NCBI GenBank assembly: GCA_030695415.1
Contig: JAUYQZ010000030.1
Coordinates: forward strand, 1 to 64,000
Direction of reading: 5' to 3'
Source: Hylemonella sp.
Lineage (GTDB): Bacteria > Pseudomonadota > Gammaproteobacteria > Burkholderiales > Burkholderiaceae_C
Length of the DNA: 64,000 bases
Position 1 is the first letter of the stretch; the number at the start of each line of letters is the position of its first letter. This document shows positions 10,275 to 19,588 of this stretch, piece by piece. The notes below the pieces were generated by a model, which worked only from the letters and a program-made list of their open reading frames with translations, was not told the origin of the DNA and did not search any database. A program made the position numbers and the translations under genes.

Positions 10275-10601
10275 TGAATAACTCCTTATAGGGAACAGAG
10301 GTGGGCCGATTCTAGGAAACGCCGATTGCCACAGGCATAGGGGCTTACCCCCGTAAGTGCTTCTACCGAAGGGAAAATTAGGCCATCCAACCCCTTGCTC
10401 GCTCGCATTGTCGCCCTGCCGACATTGGGGCGCGCTGACCATGAAGTCGTCGTCGCGCAAGCCGGGCGACTCGGGCCCAGGCCCGGCCTGGATGGTGTCG
10501 CACCGGGGGCTGGTGCCGCGCGCATGCAGCAAGGCGGCCATCAAGGCTTTTCGAGTACCATCTTCGAGGATGAAGGGCGGTGGCGCGGCTTCGGCAGTCG
10601 A
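10275..10601. promoter_or_regulatory. Intergenic region between dctP and the cyclase gene, with an inverted repeat
   Basis: No credible gene is seen. Around 10346-10360 there is a dyad CTTAC/GTAAG around CCCC, next to a GGGG/CCCC pair, about 75 bases before dctP. On the minus strand TAGAAT near 10310 is a possible -10 for dctP, and the dyad lies just upstream of it, where an activator would bind. The right half, before the cyclase start at 10602, shows no clear promoter or ribosome site. Confidence 0.35.
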
Positions 10602-11543
10602 ATGACGCACCCTGTTCGCAACCAAATTGAGCGTCCGATGGCCACCGTCGTCTTTGCAGATCTTGTGGGCAGCACCAGGCTTTTCGAGCGACTGGGCGAT
10701 GAAACAGCCTCCAGGTTTGTGACCCAGCTGGTCGGCATGGTCAGCGCGATCTTCGCCCGGCATCATGGCCGCGTCGTGAAGCTGCTGGGCGACGGCCTGT
10801 TCGTTGTCTTCGAGCACGAGGGCGAAGCCCTGGCGGCCTGCATCCAGGTGCAGAACGAACTGCTGGCGCAACAGATCCGGCCTGCCGGCGGCGGCGAGGC
10901 GGTGGAGCTGCAGATCGGCATCGACAGCGGCGATGTCATCGAGATCGAGGGTGACTGCTTCGGCGACACGGTCAACTCCGCGGCCCGCCTGGCCGATCTG
11001 GCGGGGGCCTCGCAGATCCTCACGACCGACAATGTCTGGAACGCCATCTTCCCGGTTCAGCGCTCCGCGCTGCACAGCATGGGCCCCATGTATCTGCGCG
11101 GCAAGTCCGAGTCCAGCCATGTCTACCGCGTCGAATGGCAGTCGGGACGCGACGGCGAAGCCACCATGATCGGCCGCTCGACCGTCGCACCCCGGCGCGA
11201 GGACGTGCTGGAGCTCGCCTGCGGGGAAAGCCAGCTGCGCCTGGATGCCAGGTCCGACAAGATCTCGCTGGGCCGCGCCTCCGATGCCGCGCTGAAAGTG
11301 AACGACCCGCGGGTGTCACGCCTGCATGCGACCCTGGAATGGCGCGGCGGGCAGTTCGTGCTGACCGATGCCTCCAGCTTCGGCACCTGGGTCTACCTGG
11401 GCCGGCAGGACGACGCCGTGGTGCTGCGACGCACCGAATGCTGCCTGGTTGGCAGCGGCGAGATCGTCCTGGGCTGCTCCCGCGAAGACGAGAATGCCCC
11501 GTCGATCACGTTCTCGATCCGGACCGGGGCACCCAGGCCATGA
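10602..11543 (+). CDS. Class III adenylate/guanylate cyclase with C-terminal FHA domain
   Basis: A 313-residue soluble protein. Residues ~12-175 form a class III cyclase domain: FADLVGSTRLFE with the first metal Asp, LLGDGLFVVFE with the second, and GDTVNSAARLADLAG with the transition-state Asn and Arg. Residues ~205-300 form an FHA domain (LGRASDAALKVNDPRVSRLHA, then SSFGTWV) that binds phosphothreonine. I start at ATG 10602; upstream in-frame codons lack domain support. Its TGA overlaps the ATG of kinase 2 (ATGA), so the two are translationally coupled. The FHA domain is an obvious docking site for the phosphorylated kinase, so cyclase output may depend on kinase activity (inference). Confidence 0.88.
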   Translation: MTHPVRNQIERPMATVVFADLVGSTRLFERLGDETASRFVTQLVGMVSAIFARHHGRVVKLLGDGLFVVFEHEGEALAACIQVQNELLAQQIRPAGGGEAVELQIGIDSGDVIEIEGDCFGDTVNSAARLADLAGASQILTTDNVWNAIFPVQRSALHSMGPMYLRGKSESSHVYRVEWQSGRDGEATMIGRSTVAPRREDVLELACGESQLRLDARSDKISLGRASDAALKVNDPRVSRLHATLEWRGGQFVLTDASSFGTWVYLGRQDDAVVLRRTECCLVGSGEIVLGCSREDENAPSITFSIRTGAPRP

Positions 11544-13408
11544 GCCGGACGAAACTGGGGCGCTACGAGCTGGTCCGCGTCCTGGGCAAGGGAGCCATGG
11601 GGCTGGTCTACGAGGGCCGCGACCCGAATCTGGAGCGGCGGGTGGCCATCAAGACCATCAAGGTCGAGAACCTCTCCAGCGAGGAAGCGGCCGACTACGA
11701 GATCCGCTTTCGCACGGAAGCGCGATCCGCGGCGCGCCTGCAGCACCCCAACATCGTCAGCGTCTACGACTCCGATCGCGACGGCGACATCGCCTACCTG
11801 GTGATGGAGTTCATTCAGGGCGAGGACCTCAAACACCATCTGGATCAGGGCCAGCGCTACACGCTGCAGGAGGCCGCGGCCATCATGGCCGATCTGCTCT
11901 CGGCGCTGGACTATGCGCATCAGCAGAACATCGTGCACCGCGACATCAAGCCGGCCAACCTGCTGATCGAGGCCAGCGGTCGCATCAAGCTCACGGATTT
12001 CGGCGTCGCCCGGATCCAGGACTCGGGCGAGGCCACCCGCACCAAGGGCACCATGGTCGGCACGCTCAAGTACATGTCCCCCGAGCAGCTGCAGGGCCTG
12101 CCCATCGACGCGCGCTCCGACCTGTTCTCGGCCGGCATCGTGCTGTACCAGCTGCTCACCAGCGCCCGGCCCTTCGATGGCACCGGCGACTACGACATCA
12201 TCCAGAAGATCATCGGACAGGCGGCCGAGCCGCCGTCGACCCTCAACCCCCATCTGCCGCCGGCCATCGACCAGCTGGTCGCGCGCGCGCTGGAGAAGTC
12301 GCGCGACGCGCGCTTCCCGACGGCGCAGGCGTTCAACGTCGCACTGCAGGCCGCCGCCGCCACCGCGATCGACCCGACGGTCACCCCGCCGCGCAGCCCG
12401 GCCCGCCCCGCTGAGAGCTCGACCTGGACCTCCACTGTCATGAAGGGCGAGTCACTGGTCAGCAGTCGCTCGGGCAGCCTGTCGGGCGTACCCAGCTCCA
12501 CCGTGACGCAGGAGGTGGAGCTGGTCTACTGGAAGGAAATCAAGGACTCGGAGGACGTCGAGGACTTCCAGGATTTCCTGCTCAAGTTTCCGTCCGGCAT
12601 CTATGCCGATCTGGCGCGCCGTCGCCTCAAGCGCCTGGGCAACCCGGGTGGTGAGCACAGCGGCTCCCGATCCGGCACCGGCACCGGCACCCGTTCGGGC
12701 ACGGCCGCGGCGGCGCCCCCGGACGAGCCCACCTTGAAAATCTCCAGCGCTGCGGCTGCCGCGCAAGCGGAAGAGCTCGAGGCCACCCGCATGCTGGCAC
12801 CGCGTGCGGGAACCGCGCCCGCCGACACGCTGGCACCCGCGGCCGGCAGCGCGCCGGGCACCGGCGCCGATCGCCCACCGCAGCACGCGACGCCCCCGGC
12901 CCGCAGCAAACGGGGCTGGCTCCTGGGAGGGGTCGGCACCGCGGTGGTGGCGGCCCTGGCACTGGGCTATTCCGGCCTGGCGCGGCCGCCCTCGCCTGGC
13001 GCCGAGCCTGCCGCCCTCAAGCAGGAGGCCGTCGAGCCCCCCAAGACAGCCGTGAGCAAGGATGCCGCCCCCGGCAAGACGGCCCAGACACCGCGCAGCG
13101 TCGAGAAACCGAAATCGGCCGAGGCGAAATCAAGCGAAGCAAAAGCGGCTGAGACGAAACCGGCACCCCGGCCCGTGGCGAAAACGACTGCGCCGGTCCC
13201 GGCCAACACCAAAACCGAGGCGCCGCCCGCGCCGAAAACGGCGGACAAGGCAGCCGCCCCGCCCGACCCGACCAGGGAATGCGAGGGGCGCATCCTGCTC
13301 GGCTACCTCACCTGCATGAAACAGCAATGCGACAAGCCCAGCTACGCGAAGCATCCGGTCTGTGTGGAGCGGCGCGAGATGGAGCAGCGCGCCCAGCCGC
13401 CCGTGTGA
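11540..13408 (+). CDS. Membrane Ser/Thr protein kinase 2, paralogue of kinase 1
   Basis: A 622-residue paralogue of the 4609 kinase with the same order: catalytic domain (GKGAMG, VAIKTIKV, HRDIKPAN, DFG, GTMVGTLKYMSPEQ), a helical segment ending FLLKFPSGIYADLARRRL, an Ala/Pro/Thr-rich linker, a membrane helix at ~457-477, a Lys/Ala-rich stalk, and a C-terminal domain with cysteines at 581, 592, 597 and 608 in the same CX10CX4CX10C spacing. The tail and the middle segment are conserved while the linkers have diverged, so both are probably functional. It is coupled to the FHA-cyclase upstream and ends 42 bases from the convergent dxs. Confidence 0.9.
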   Translation: MSRTKLGRYELVRVLGKGAMGLVYEGRDPNLERRVAIKTIKVENLSSEEAADYEIRFRTEARSAARLQHPNIVSVYDSDRDGDIAYLVMEFIQGEDLKHHLDQGQRYTLQEAAAIMADLLSALDYAHQQNIVHRDIKPANLLIEASGRIKLTDFGVARIQDSGEATRTKGTMVGTLKYMSPEQLQGLPIDARSDLFSAGIVLYQLLTSARPFDGTGDYDIIQKIIGQAAEPPSTLNPHLPPAIDQLVARALEKSRDARFPTAQAFNVALQAAAATAIDPTVTPPRSPARPAESSTWTSTVMKGESLVSSRSGSLSGVPSSTVTQEVELVYWKEIKDSEDVEDFQDFLLKFPSGIYADLARRRLKRLGNPGGEHSGSRSGTGTGTRSGTAAAAPPDEPTLKISSAAAAAQAEELEATRMLAPRAGTAPADTLAPAAGSAPGTGADRPPQHATPPARSKRGWLLGGVGTAVVAALALGYSGLARPPSPGAEPAALKQEAVEPPKTAVSKDAAPGKTAQTPRSVEKPKSAEAKSSEAKAAETKPAPRPVAKTTAPVPANTKTEAPPAPKTADKAAAPPDPTRECEGRILLGYLTCMKQQCDKPSYAKHPVCVERREMEQRAQPPV

Positions 13409-13450
13409 TCCACGTCGTAGCGGCCTGCCCGAAGGCACGCCGCAGCCGGA

Positions 13451-15349
13451 TCAGCCCACGACCTTGAGCGCCGGCTTGGCCTGGGCAGCCAGAACGGGGT
13501 AGCGCTTTTCGATCGCGGCCTGGATGCCGGTGGCGTCCAGCCCCTGCAGGGCCAGCAGCTTCGCGGGGTCGCCGTGCTCGATGAAGACATCGGGCAGGCC
13601 CAGTTGCAGCAGTGGCCTGAGCACCCCTGCCGCTTGCAGGGCTTCGCCCACCGCACTGCCGGCGCCGCCCATCACCGCACCCTCCTCCACCGTGACCAGC
13701 GCCTCGTGCGAAGCGGCGATTTTCAGCAGCAGTTCGGTGTCCAGCGGCTTGGCCCAGCGCATGTTGACCACAGTGGCATTGAGTTTTTCTGCCGCGGCGA
13801 GGGCCGGGTAGAGCAGCGTGCCAAAGGCCAGGATGGCGATGCCCTTGCCTTCACGCCGCACTTCGCCCTTGCCGTAGGGCAGGCCGGCCAGGCCGGGCTC
13901 GGTGGCCACGCCCGCACCGGCACCGCGCGGGTAACGCACGGCGACCGGATGGTTTTGCGCGAACGCCGTGGAGAGCAGCTGCCGGCATTCGCGCTCGTCG
14001 GCCGGGCAGGCCACGGCCATATTCGGAATGCAGCGCAAGTAGGCGATGTCGTAATTGCCGGCGTGCGTGGCACCGTCGGCACCGACCAGGCCCGCGCGGT
14101 CCAGCGCGAACACCACGGGCAGGTTCTGCAGGGCCACGTCGTGGATCAGCTGGTCATAGCCGCGTTGCAGGAAGGTGGAGTAGATGGCCAGCACGGGCTT
14201 GAGGCCTTCGCAGGCCAGGCCTGCCGCGAAGGTGACGGCGTGCTGCTCGGCGATGCCGACATCGTAGTAACGGCCGGGGAAACGCTGGTGGAACTCCACC
14301 ATGCCCGAGCCCTCGCGCATGGCCGGCGTGATGCCCACCAGGCGCGGGTCCTGGTCAGCCATGTCGCACAGCCAGTGACCGAACACCTGCGTGAAGGTCT
14401 GCTTCGGGGGTGTGGCGGGCTTGACCAGGCCCACGGCCGGGTCGAACTTGCCGGGGCCGTGGTAGGCCACCGGGTCGGCCTCGGCCAGCTTGTAGCCCTG
14501 GCCTTTCCTGGTGACCACGTGCAGGAACTGCGGGCCCTCCAGGTGCTTGATGTTTTCCAGCGTGGGGATCAGCGAATCGAGATCATGGCCATCGATGGGG
14601 CCAATGTAGTTGAAGCCGAACTTCTCGAACAGCGTGGCCGGCACCACCATGCCCTTGGCATGCTCCTCGATGCGCTTGGCCAGTTCAAACAGGGGGGGCG
14701 CACCCTTGAGCACGGTCTTGCCCACGTTCTTGGCGGCCGCATAGAAGCGCCCGCTCATGAGCTGCGCCAGGTATCGGTTCAGCGCGCCCACCGGCGGGCT
14801 GATGGACATGTCGTTGTCGTTGAGGATGACCAGCAGCTTGCAGTCTTCCACGCCGCCGTGATTGAGCGCCTCGAAGGCCATGCCGGCCGTCATGGCGCCG
14901 TCGCCAATCACCGCGATGGCGTGGCGGTCCTCGCCCTTCTGGCGCGCGGCCAGGGCCATGCCCAGGGCGGCAGAGATCGAGGTGCTGCTGTGCGCGGTGC
15001 CGAAGGCATCAAAAGGACTCTCGCTGCGCTGCGGAAAGCCGCTGAGGCCGCCGAGCTGGCGCAGGGTGTTCATCCGTTCGCGCCGGCCGGTCAGGATCTT
15101 GTGCGGGTAGGTCTGGTGCCCCACGTCCCAGACCACGCGATCGTAGGGCGTGTTGAAGACGTAGTGAAGCGCCACGGTGAGCTCCACGGTGCCGAGGTTG
15201 GAGCTGAGATGCCCCCCGGTCCCGGAAACACTCTCCAGCAGGTAGGCGCGCAACTCGTCGGCCAGCGCACGCAGTTGGGCACGCGGCAGCTGGCGCAGTT
15301 CGGCCGGGTCGTTGATCGTCTGCAGCAGGGGATACGTTGCGGATGTCAT
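13451..15349 (-). CDS. dxs: 1-deoxy-D-xylulose-5-phosphate synthase
   Basis: Full length at 632 residues. It catalyses thiamine-diphosphate-dependent condensation of pyruvate with glyceraldehyde 3-phosphate, the first step of the MEP isoprenoid pathway, in the cytoplasm. The ThDP motif [16 protein letters not shown], the [11 protein letters not shown] segment and the transketolase-type C-terminal regions with GIAEQHAV are present. ATG 15349 lies two bases after the ispA stop, so dxs is the last gene of an xseB-ispA-dxs operon, an order found across Burkholderiales. No defect is visible. Confidence 0.97.
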   Translation of the reverse strand: MTSATYPLLQTINDPAELRQLPRAQLRALADELRAYLLESVSGTGGHLSSNLGTVELTVALHYVFNTPYDRVVWDVGHQTYPHKILTGRRERMNTLRQLGGLSGFPQRSESPFDAFGTAHSSTSISAALGMALAARQKGEDRHAIAVIGDGAMTAGMAFEALNHGGVEDCKLLVILNDNDMSISPPVGALNRYLAQLMSGRFYAAAKNVGKTVLKGAPPLFELAKRIEEHAKGMVVPATLFEKFGFNYIGPIDGHDLDSLIPTLENIKHLEGPQFLHVVTRKGQGYKLAEADPVAYHGPGKFDPAVGLVKPATPPKQTFTQVFGHWLCDMADQDPRLVGITPAMREGSGMVEFHQRFPGRYYDVGIAEQHAVTFAAGLACEGLKPVLAIYSTFLQRGYDQLIHDVALQNLPVVFALDRAGLVGADGATHAGNYDIAYLRCIPNMAVACPADERECRQLLSTAFAQNHPVAVRYPRGAGAGVATEPGLAGLPYGKGEVRREGKGIAILAFGTLLYPALAAAEKLNATVVNMRWAKPLDTELLLKIAASHEALVTVEEGAVMGGAGSAVGEALQAAGVLRPLLQLGLPDVFIEHGDPAKLLALQGLDATGIQAAIEKRYPVLAAQAKPALKVVG

Positions 15350-15351
15350 GC

Positions 15352-16242
15352 TCAGTGTGCTCGATTGACGACCATATCGGCCAGGGCGCGCAGGGCGCGC
15401 GTGTCGGCCAGCCCACTGGCGTCCAGCGCGGCCAGGGCCTGCGCATACAGCTCGTGCGCGTAGCTGCGCGAGCGCGCCAGCCCGAGGATGGACACATAGG
15501 TGGGCTTGTCCTGATCGGCGTCCTTGCCGGCGGTCTTGCCCAGGGTGGCGGAATCGGCCGTGACGTCGAGAATGTCGTCCACCACCTGGAAGGCCAGGCC
15601 GATGGCGGCACCGAAATCAGCCAGGGCCGCGCGCCCGGCCGTCGACACCTCGCCGCAGGCTGCGCCCATCAGCACGCTGCCCTGCAGCAGGGCGCCCGTC
15701 TTGAGGCGATGCATCTGGCGCAGCTGGTCTTCATTGAGCTTCACGCCCACGCTGGCCAGGTCGATGGCCTGACCTCCGGCCATGCCCGCGCTGCCGGCGG
15801 CGTGCGCCAGCAGGCGGCACAGGCGCGCCTGCATGGCTTCGGGCACCTGGTCACTTTCGGGGGTGAGCAGCTCGAAAGCCAGGGCCTGCAGGGCGTCACC
15901 GGCCAGCAGGGCGCCGGCCTCGCCAAACTTCACATGCACCGTGGGCTTGCCGCGGCGCAGCACGTCGTTGTCCATGCAGGGCATGTCGTCGTGCACCAGG
16001 GAGTAGGCGTGGATCAACTCCGCCGCACAGGCAGCGCGCAGGGCGGCTTGGGCGTTGCCGCCGACGGCTTCGCTGGCGGCCAGCACCAGTAGCGGCCGCA
16101 GGCGCTTGCCACCGTCCAGCACCGAGTAGCGCATGGCCTCGCCCAGGTCCGCCGGGGCGTCGATGCCGACCCAGCTCTCCAGCGCGCGCTCCACGCGCAC
16201 CAGCCGCTCGGCGCTCCAGCTCTGCACATCGAATTCAGCCAT
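15352..16242 (-). CDS. ispA: Farnesyl diphosphate synthase (polyprenyl synthetase family)
   Basis: A 296-residue short-chain prenyl synthase making farnesyl diphosphate from IPP and DMAPP/GPP. The first Asp-rich motif reads [10 protein letters not shown], with the short insertion typical of bacterial type II FPP synthases; the second is VVDDILD. The KRLRP substrate region is present. I prefer the start at 16242 (MAEFDVQSW), two bases after the xseB stop; ATG 16260 adds six residues and overlaps xseB by 16 bases. It lies between xseB and dxs in one operon. Confidence 0.94.
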   Translation of the reverse strand: MAEFDVQSWSAERLVRVERALESWVGIDAPADLGEAMRYSVLDGGKRLRPLLVLAASEAVGGNAQAALRAACAAELIHAYSLVHDDMPCMDNDVLRRGKPTVHVKFGEAGALLAGDALQALAFELLTPESDQVPEAMQARLCRLLAHAAGSAGMAGGQAIDLASVGVKLNEDQLRQMHRLKTGALLQGSVLMGAACGEVSTAGRAALADFGAAIGLAFQVVDDILDVTADSATLGKTAGKDADQDKPTYVSILGLARSRSYAHELYAQALAALDASGLADTRALRALADMVVNRAH

Positions 16243-16244
16243 CG

Positions 16245-16487
16245 TCACTCGGGTGTCCATGTCTTGAGGGTGCCTTCGTCCAGCACCTTGATCTGGCCTT
16301 CGACGGCTTCCAGCTTGTCGCGGCAGTATTTGAGCAGTTCGGCCCCGCGCTGGTAGCCCGTGAGCAACTGCTCCAGCGGCAACTCGCCGGACTCCAGCCG
16401 ACTGACCAGCTGTTCAAGTTCCTGCATGGCCGCCTCGTAACTGACGGGGGTGCCGGATGCGGCGGTGGATGTAGAAGCCTTGGGCAT
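16245..16487 (-). CDS. xseB: Exodeoxyribonuclease VII small subunit
   Basis: An 80-residue helical protein with the XseB core [20 protein letters not shown], followed by the SLEEqL-like segment [19 protein letters not shown]. It partners XseA, encoded elsewhere, in single-strand DNA degradation. ATG 16487 gives the usual family length; an ATG at 16514 would add nine residues. It heads the ispA-dxs operon. The 509 bases upstream, up to the divergent Rieske gene, hold a large inverted-repeat element. Confidence 0.93.
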   Translation of the reverse strand: MPKASTSTAASGTPVSYEAAMQELEQLVSRLESGELPLEQLLTGYQRGAELLKYCRDKLEAVEGQIKVLDEGTLKTWTPE

Positions 16488-16713
16488 GGGAACAGGATGG
16501 TTCAAACGCTGCATTTTAGGCTGCGCAAGACCCTCTGTCGGGCGGGTCCGCGCACCCACGGCCTTGAAATACCGGGCCCGGGCGCAAAATAGCCGGCATG
16601 GGTCTGTATTGACCGCCCCCCGGGGTACAATCCCGGGCTCTCCTGGCCTGCCGTGCTGGCAACGCCTTTTCTTTTTTCACGCCTCGGGGCGTACCTCCCT
16701 GTGGGGAGTCTGT
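16488..16713. other. Upstream region of xseB / left flank of structured element
   Basis: No gene is seen. The segment has several short GC-rich dyads: CCCGGGG, CGCCTCGGGGCG at about 16680-16691, and CTCCC/GGGAG around 16694-16708. TACAAT at 16626-16631 resembles a -10 element but its nearest TTGACC lies only 11 bases away, too close for a standard sigma-70 promoter. Confidence 0.3.
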
Positions 16714-16981
16714 GGGGCCTGTTCACGTCATTTTTGCACGATGCGTTGTGGATCAAAAATGTCATGCGGTAGGCGCGAAACGCGGCCGGAGTTTTTCTCC
16801 GGCAAGGCTTCGCAACACCCCGCATGGCATTTTTGGCCACAACCCGAAGGGAACGCCGTGAAAACCGCGCCACTCGTTGTTGCGCTCCTCGCCCAGACGG
16901 CCAGTCTGGTCTTCGTCGCGCGCCTAGATTGGCGCGGTTTCCACGGCGTTCGCATGTGCAAAAATGGCGCGAACAGGCCCC
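16714..16981. repeat. Nested inverted-repeat element able to fold into a three-helix junction
   Basis: Three long helices can form. P1 pairs 16714-16745 with 16951-16981 (about 30 pairs; GGGGCCTGTTC against GAACAGGCCCC at the base, one bulge, two non-Watson-Crick positions). P2 pairs 16746-16769 with 16820-16842 and encloses a perfect 7-bp hairpin GCCGGAG-TTTTT-CTCCGGC at 16785-16803. P3 pairs 16851-16872 with 16930-16951 (21 of 22) and encloses a CCAGAC/GTCTGG hairpin. P1 and P2 share the word CATTTTTG. The element ends 15 bases before the Rieske gene. It could be a structured RNA leader, a MITE-type element or a protein-binding array. I know of no named family that matches it. Confidence 0.75.
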
Positions 16982-16996
16982 GTGGTCAGGTCACCC

Positions 16997-18118
16997 ATGT
17001 CTGATTTAAGTCTTCAACTGCAGCAGGCGCACAGCCAACTACCAGTTTCAAGCTACTTCGACGAAGCGCTGTTCCAGCGCGAGATGGCGCTCATCTTCGG
17101 ACGCGGCCCGCGTTATGTGGGCCATGCCGCCAGCGTCCCTGAAGTCGGCGACTACTACGCCCTGCCCCAGGAAAAGGAAGGGCGGGCCCTGGTGCGCACG
17201 CCGACCGGCGTGGAGCTCATCTCCAACGTCTGCCGGCATCGCCAGGCCGTAATGCTCAAGGGCCGCGGTTCGCTGAATCAGACCCAGCCCGGCAGCGCCG
17301 GCGGCAACATCGTCTGCCCCCTGCACCGCTGGACCTATTCGTCCCAGGGCCAGCTGATCGGCGCGCCGCACTTTGCGCAGGACCCCTGCCTGAACCTGAA
17401 CAACTACAAGCTGCAGGAGTGGAACGGCCTGCTCTTTGAAGACAACGGGCGCAATATCCAAGCCGACCTGGCCGGCATGGGCCCGCGTGCCGAGCTCGAC
17501 TTCACGGGCTTCACCCTGGACCGCGTGGAGCTGCACGAGTGCAACTACAACTGGAAGACCTTCATTGAGGTCTATCTGGAGGACTACCACGTGGGCCCCT
17601 TCCACCCGGGCCTGGGCCACTTCGTGACCTGCGAGGACCTGAGCTGGGAGTTCAAGGACAACTACTCGGTGCAGACCGTGGGCGTCTCCAGCGCCTTCGA
17701 GCGCCCGGGCTCGCCCACCTACCAGCGCTGGCACGACGCCCTGCTGAAATACCGCAACGGCCAGCTCCCCGAGCGCGGCGCGATCTGGCTGACCTACTAC
17801 CCGCACATCATGGTCGAGTGGTACCCGCACGTGCTGACCGTCTCGACCCTGCACCCGATCAGCCCGAACAAGACGCTCAACATGGTCGAGTTCTACTACC
17901 CTGAAGAGATCACAGCGTTTGAGCGCGAGTTCGTCGAAGCCCAGCAGGCTGCCTACATGGAGACCTGCATCGAGGACGACGAGATTGCCGAGCGCATGGA
18001 CGCGGGGCGTCGGGCTCTTTTTGAGCGCGGTGACAACGAGGTCGGGCCTTACCAGAGCCCCATGGAGGATGGCATGCAGCATTTTCATGAGTGGTACAGG
18101 CGGCAAATGGGGATTTGA
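16997..18118 (+). CDS. Rieske-type aromatic-ring-hydroxylating oxygenase, alpha subunit
   Basis: A 373-residue oxygenase. The Rieske [2Fe-2S] ligands are CRHRQ (CXH) and CPLHRW (CX2H) within residues ~40-150. The mononuclear iron motif reads LEDYHVGPFHPGLGH in the C-terminal catalytic domain, with Glu where many relatives have Asp before the Tyr-His. It would need a reductase encoded elsewhere; no beta subunit or ferredoxin gene is near. I start at ATG 16997 (MSDLSLQ) rather than 16964, which lies inside the inverted-repeat element. In Comamonadaceae this single-component type is often next to xseB-ispA-dxs, which hints at a housekeeping substrate, unknown to me. Confidence 0.85.
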   Translation: MSDLSLQLQQAHSQLPVSSYFDEALFQREMALIFGRGPRYVGHAASVPEVGDYYALPQEKEGRALVRTPTGVELISNVCRHRQAVMLKGRGSLNQTQPGSAGGNIVCPLHRWTYSSQGQLIGAPHFAQDPCLNLNNYKLQEWNGLLFEDNGRNIQADLAGMGPRAELDFTGFTLDRVELHECNYNWKTFIEVYLEDYHVGPFHPGLGHFVTCEDLSWEFKDNYSVQTVGVSSAFERPGSPTYQRWHDALLKYRNGQLPERGAIWLTYYPHIMVEWYPHVLTVSTLHPISPNKTLNMVEFYYPEEITAFEREFVEAQQAAYMETCIEDDEIAERMDAGRRALFERGDNEVGPYQSPMEDGMQHFHEWYRRQMGI

Positions 18119-18183
18119 TTCCCCAAGGCCCATCTTTCTTGACATCACTGGTTGCTTCGTGACTCTTCTCCCTAGCGGGGCAC

Positions 18184-18619
18184 TTAACAACCCCCCACTC
18201 ACCCCCCCGCCCCTCTCTGCCCCCCGCCGGGGGCAAAGAGGGGGGCCTGGATTTGGTTACTGCGCGCCGGCTACGCTTCTACGGCACGGAGGGCCGCGAT
18301 CATCCTCGCTGGCTGAGACTGGCACGCCAACGGTCGTAGAGAGCGTCACGCACACTGCACGCCTCGGCTGGCGGCTGCGCCAGCCAGTAACGAAACCTGT
18401 CTCGCCCACGGCAGGCCGCGCAGCGGCCTGCCGTCAGGGGCGCGTTGAAACGGCGCCGTTTACTACGACCGCCGGCCCGAAATCTCGGCTCTCCAACCAC
18501 AGTGGCGACGCTTCGCTCCATAGAAGCATCTCCGACGCGCCAAAGGCAAAATCCAGGCCCCCTTCTTTGCCCCCGGCGGGGGGCAAAGAAGGGCGGGGGG
18601 ATGATTGGGGGGTTGTTAA
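18184..18619. mobile_element. MITE-like element with ~72-bp terminal inverted repeats
   Basis: The left arm 18184-18254 and right arm 18548-18619 are near-perfect reverse complements, beginning TTAACAACCCCCC and ending at CCTGGATTT. Each arm contains its own palindrome of the form TTTGCCCC...GGGGCAAA. The core includes a perfect 12-bp-arm hairpin at 18408-18434 (ACGGCAGGCCGC, loop GCA). No transposase or credible ORF is present. It fills the 571-base gap between the Rieske and DMT genes. Similar GC-rich intergenic repeats are common in Comamonadaceae. No target-site duplication was identified. Confidence 0.7.
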
Positions 18620-18689
18620 CAGCCTCGCCAGAGATAAAACACAGACAACGAAACAAGAATCCCCGGAGGGGAAGATGGGGAGTCACTGA

Positions 18690-19577
18690 ATGCAAGCCCT
18701 CTGGATGGTCCTAGGCGCGTTCTTCTTCGCCACCATGGCCGTGGCCGTGAAGTACGCCTCGGCCTCCTTCAACACGGCCGAACTGGTCCTCTACCGCGGC
18801 CTGGTCAGCCTCGCGTTCCTGGTCGTGGCACTGCGCTTGCACGGCACCTCGCTGCGCACGCCAGTCCCGTTGATGCACGCCTGGCGCAGCCTGGTGGGCG
18901 GGCTCTCGATCGCTGCGTGGTTCTATGCCATCGGCTACCTGCCGCTGGCCACGTCCATGACACTGAACTACATGAGCGGCATCTGGGTGGCCGCTTTCAT
19001 CGTGGGCGGGGGCCTGCTCTACGGCCGCGCCGAGCGGCAGGGTCCGCTGCTGCTCACGGTGTTGCTGGGTTTTGCCGGCGTGGTGCTGACGCTTCGCCCC
19101 ACCATCGAACAGAACCAGCTCTTCGCCGGCCTGATCGGCCTGCTCGGGGGCATGAGCGCCGCGCTGGCCTATATGCAGGTCACGGCACTGGGCCGCGCGG
19201 GTGAACCGGTGGAGCGCACGGTGTTCTACTTTGCGCTCGGCACGGCCGTTGCCGGTGCCCTGGGCCTGCTGTTCACCGGTTTCACCCCGATGGACCAGAT
19301 CAGCTGGCAGGCTGCGGCCTGGCTCATTCCCATCGGCGTGCTGGCCACCCTGGGCCAGTGGTGCATGACACGCGCCTACAGCCGCGGCCACACCCTGGTG
19401 GTGGCCAGCCTGCAATACTCCGGCATCGTCTTCGCCGCGTTCTACAGCCTGCTCCTCTTTGGCGACCAGATCCCCCTCTATGGCTGGCTCGGCATGGCAC
19501 TCATCGTGGCCAGCGGCGTGGCGGCCACCTTCCTGCGCGAGCGCGCCATCCCCAACACCCCTGCGGAAGAACACTGA
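18690..19577 (+). CDS. DMT superfamily (EamA) transporter
   Basis: A 295-residue inner-membrane protein with ten predicted helices arranged as two EamA repeats, typical of drug/metabolite exporters of the RhaT/YdcZ-like group. It starts MQALWMVLGAFFFATMAVAVK at ATG 18690 with GGGGAG seven bases upstream. The substrate is unknown; relatives include amino-acid and nucleotide-sugar exporters. The sulfurtransferase gene follows 11 bases later in the same direction, suggesting an operon and possibly a sulfur-compound link, although that pairing alone is weak evidence. Confidence 0.85.
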   Translation: MQALWMVLGAFFFATMAVAVKYASASFNTAELVLYRGLVSLAFLVVALRLHGTSLRTPVPLMHAWRSLVGGLSIAAWFYAIGYLPLATSMTLNYMSGIWVAAFIVGGGLLYGRAERQGPLLLTVLLGFAGVVLTLRPTIEQNQLFAGLIGLLGGMSAALAYMQVTALGRAGEPVERTVFYFALGTAVAGALGLLFTGFTPMDQISWQAAAWLIPIGVLATLGQWCMTRAYSRGHTLVVASLQYSGIVFAAFYSLLLFGDQIPLYGWLGMALIVASGVAATFLRERAIPNTPAEEH

Positions 19578-19588
19578 AAGGCTCTTTC

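Noticed and set aside
13574-15463. 629-codon plus-strand frame over dxs
   Set aside because: Antisense shadow; dxs motifs are unmistakable on the minus strand.
16609-16631. TTGACC and TACAAT as a sigma-70 promoter
   Set aside because: Spacing is 11 bases, far from the required 16-18.
18181-18625. Terminal repeats as a complete insertion sequence
   Set aside because: No transposase ORF or target duplication between the arms; kept as a MITE-like element only.
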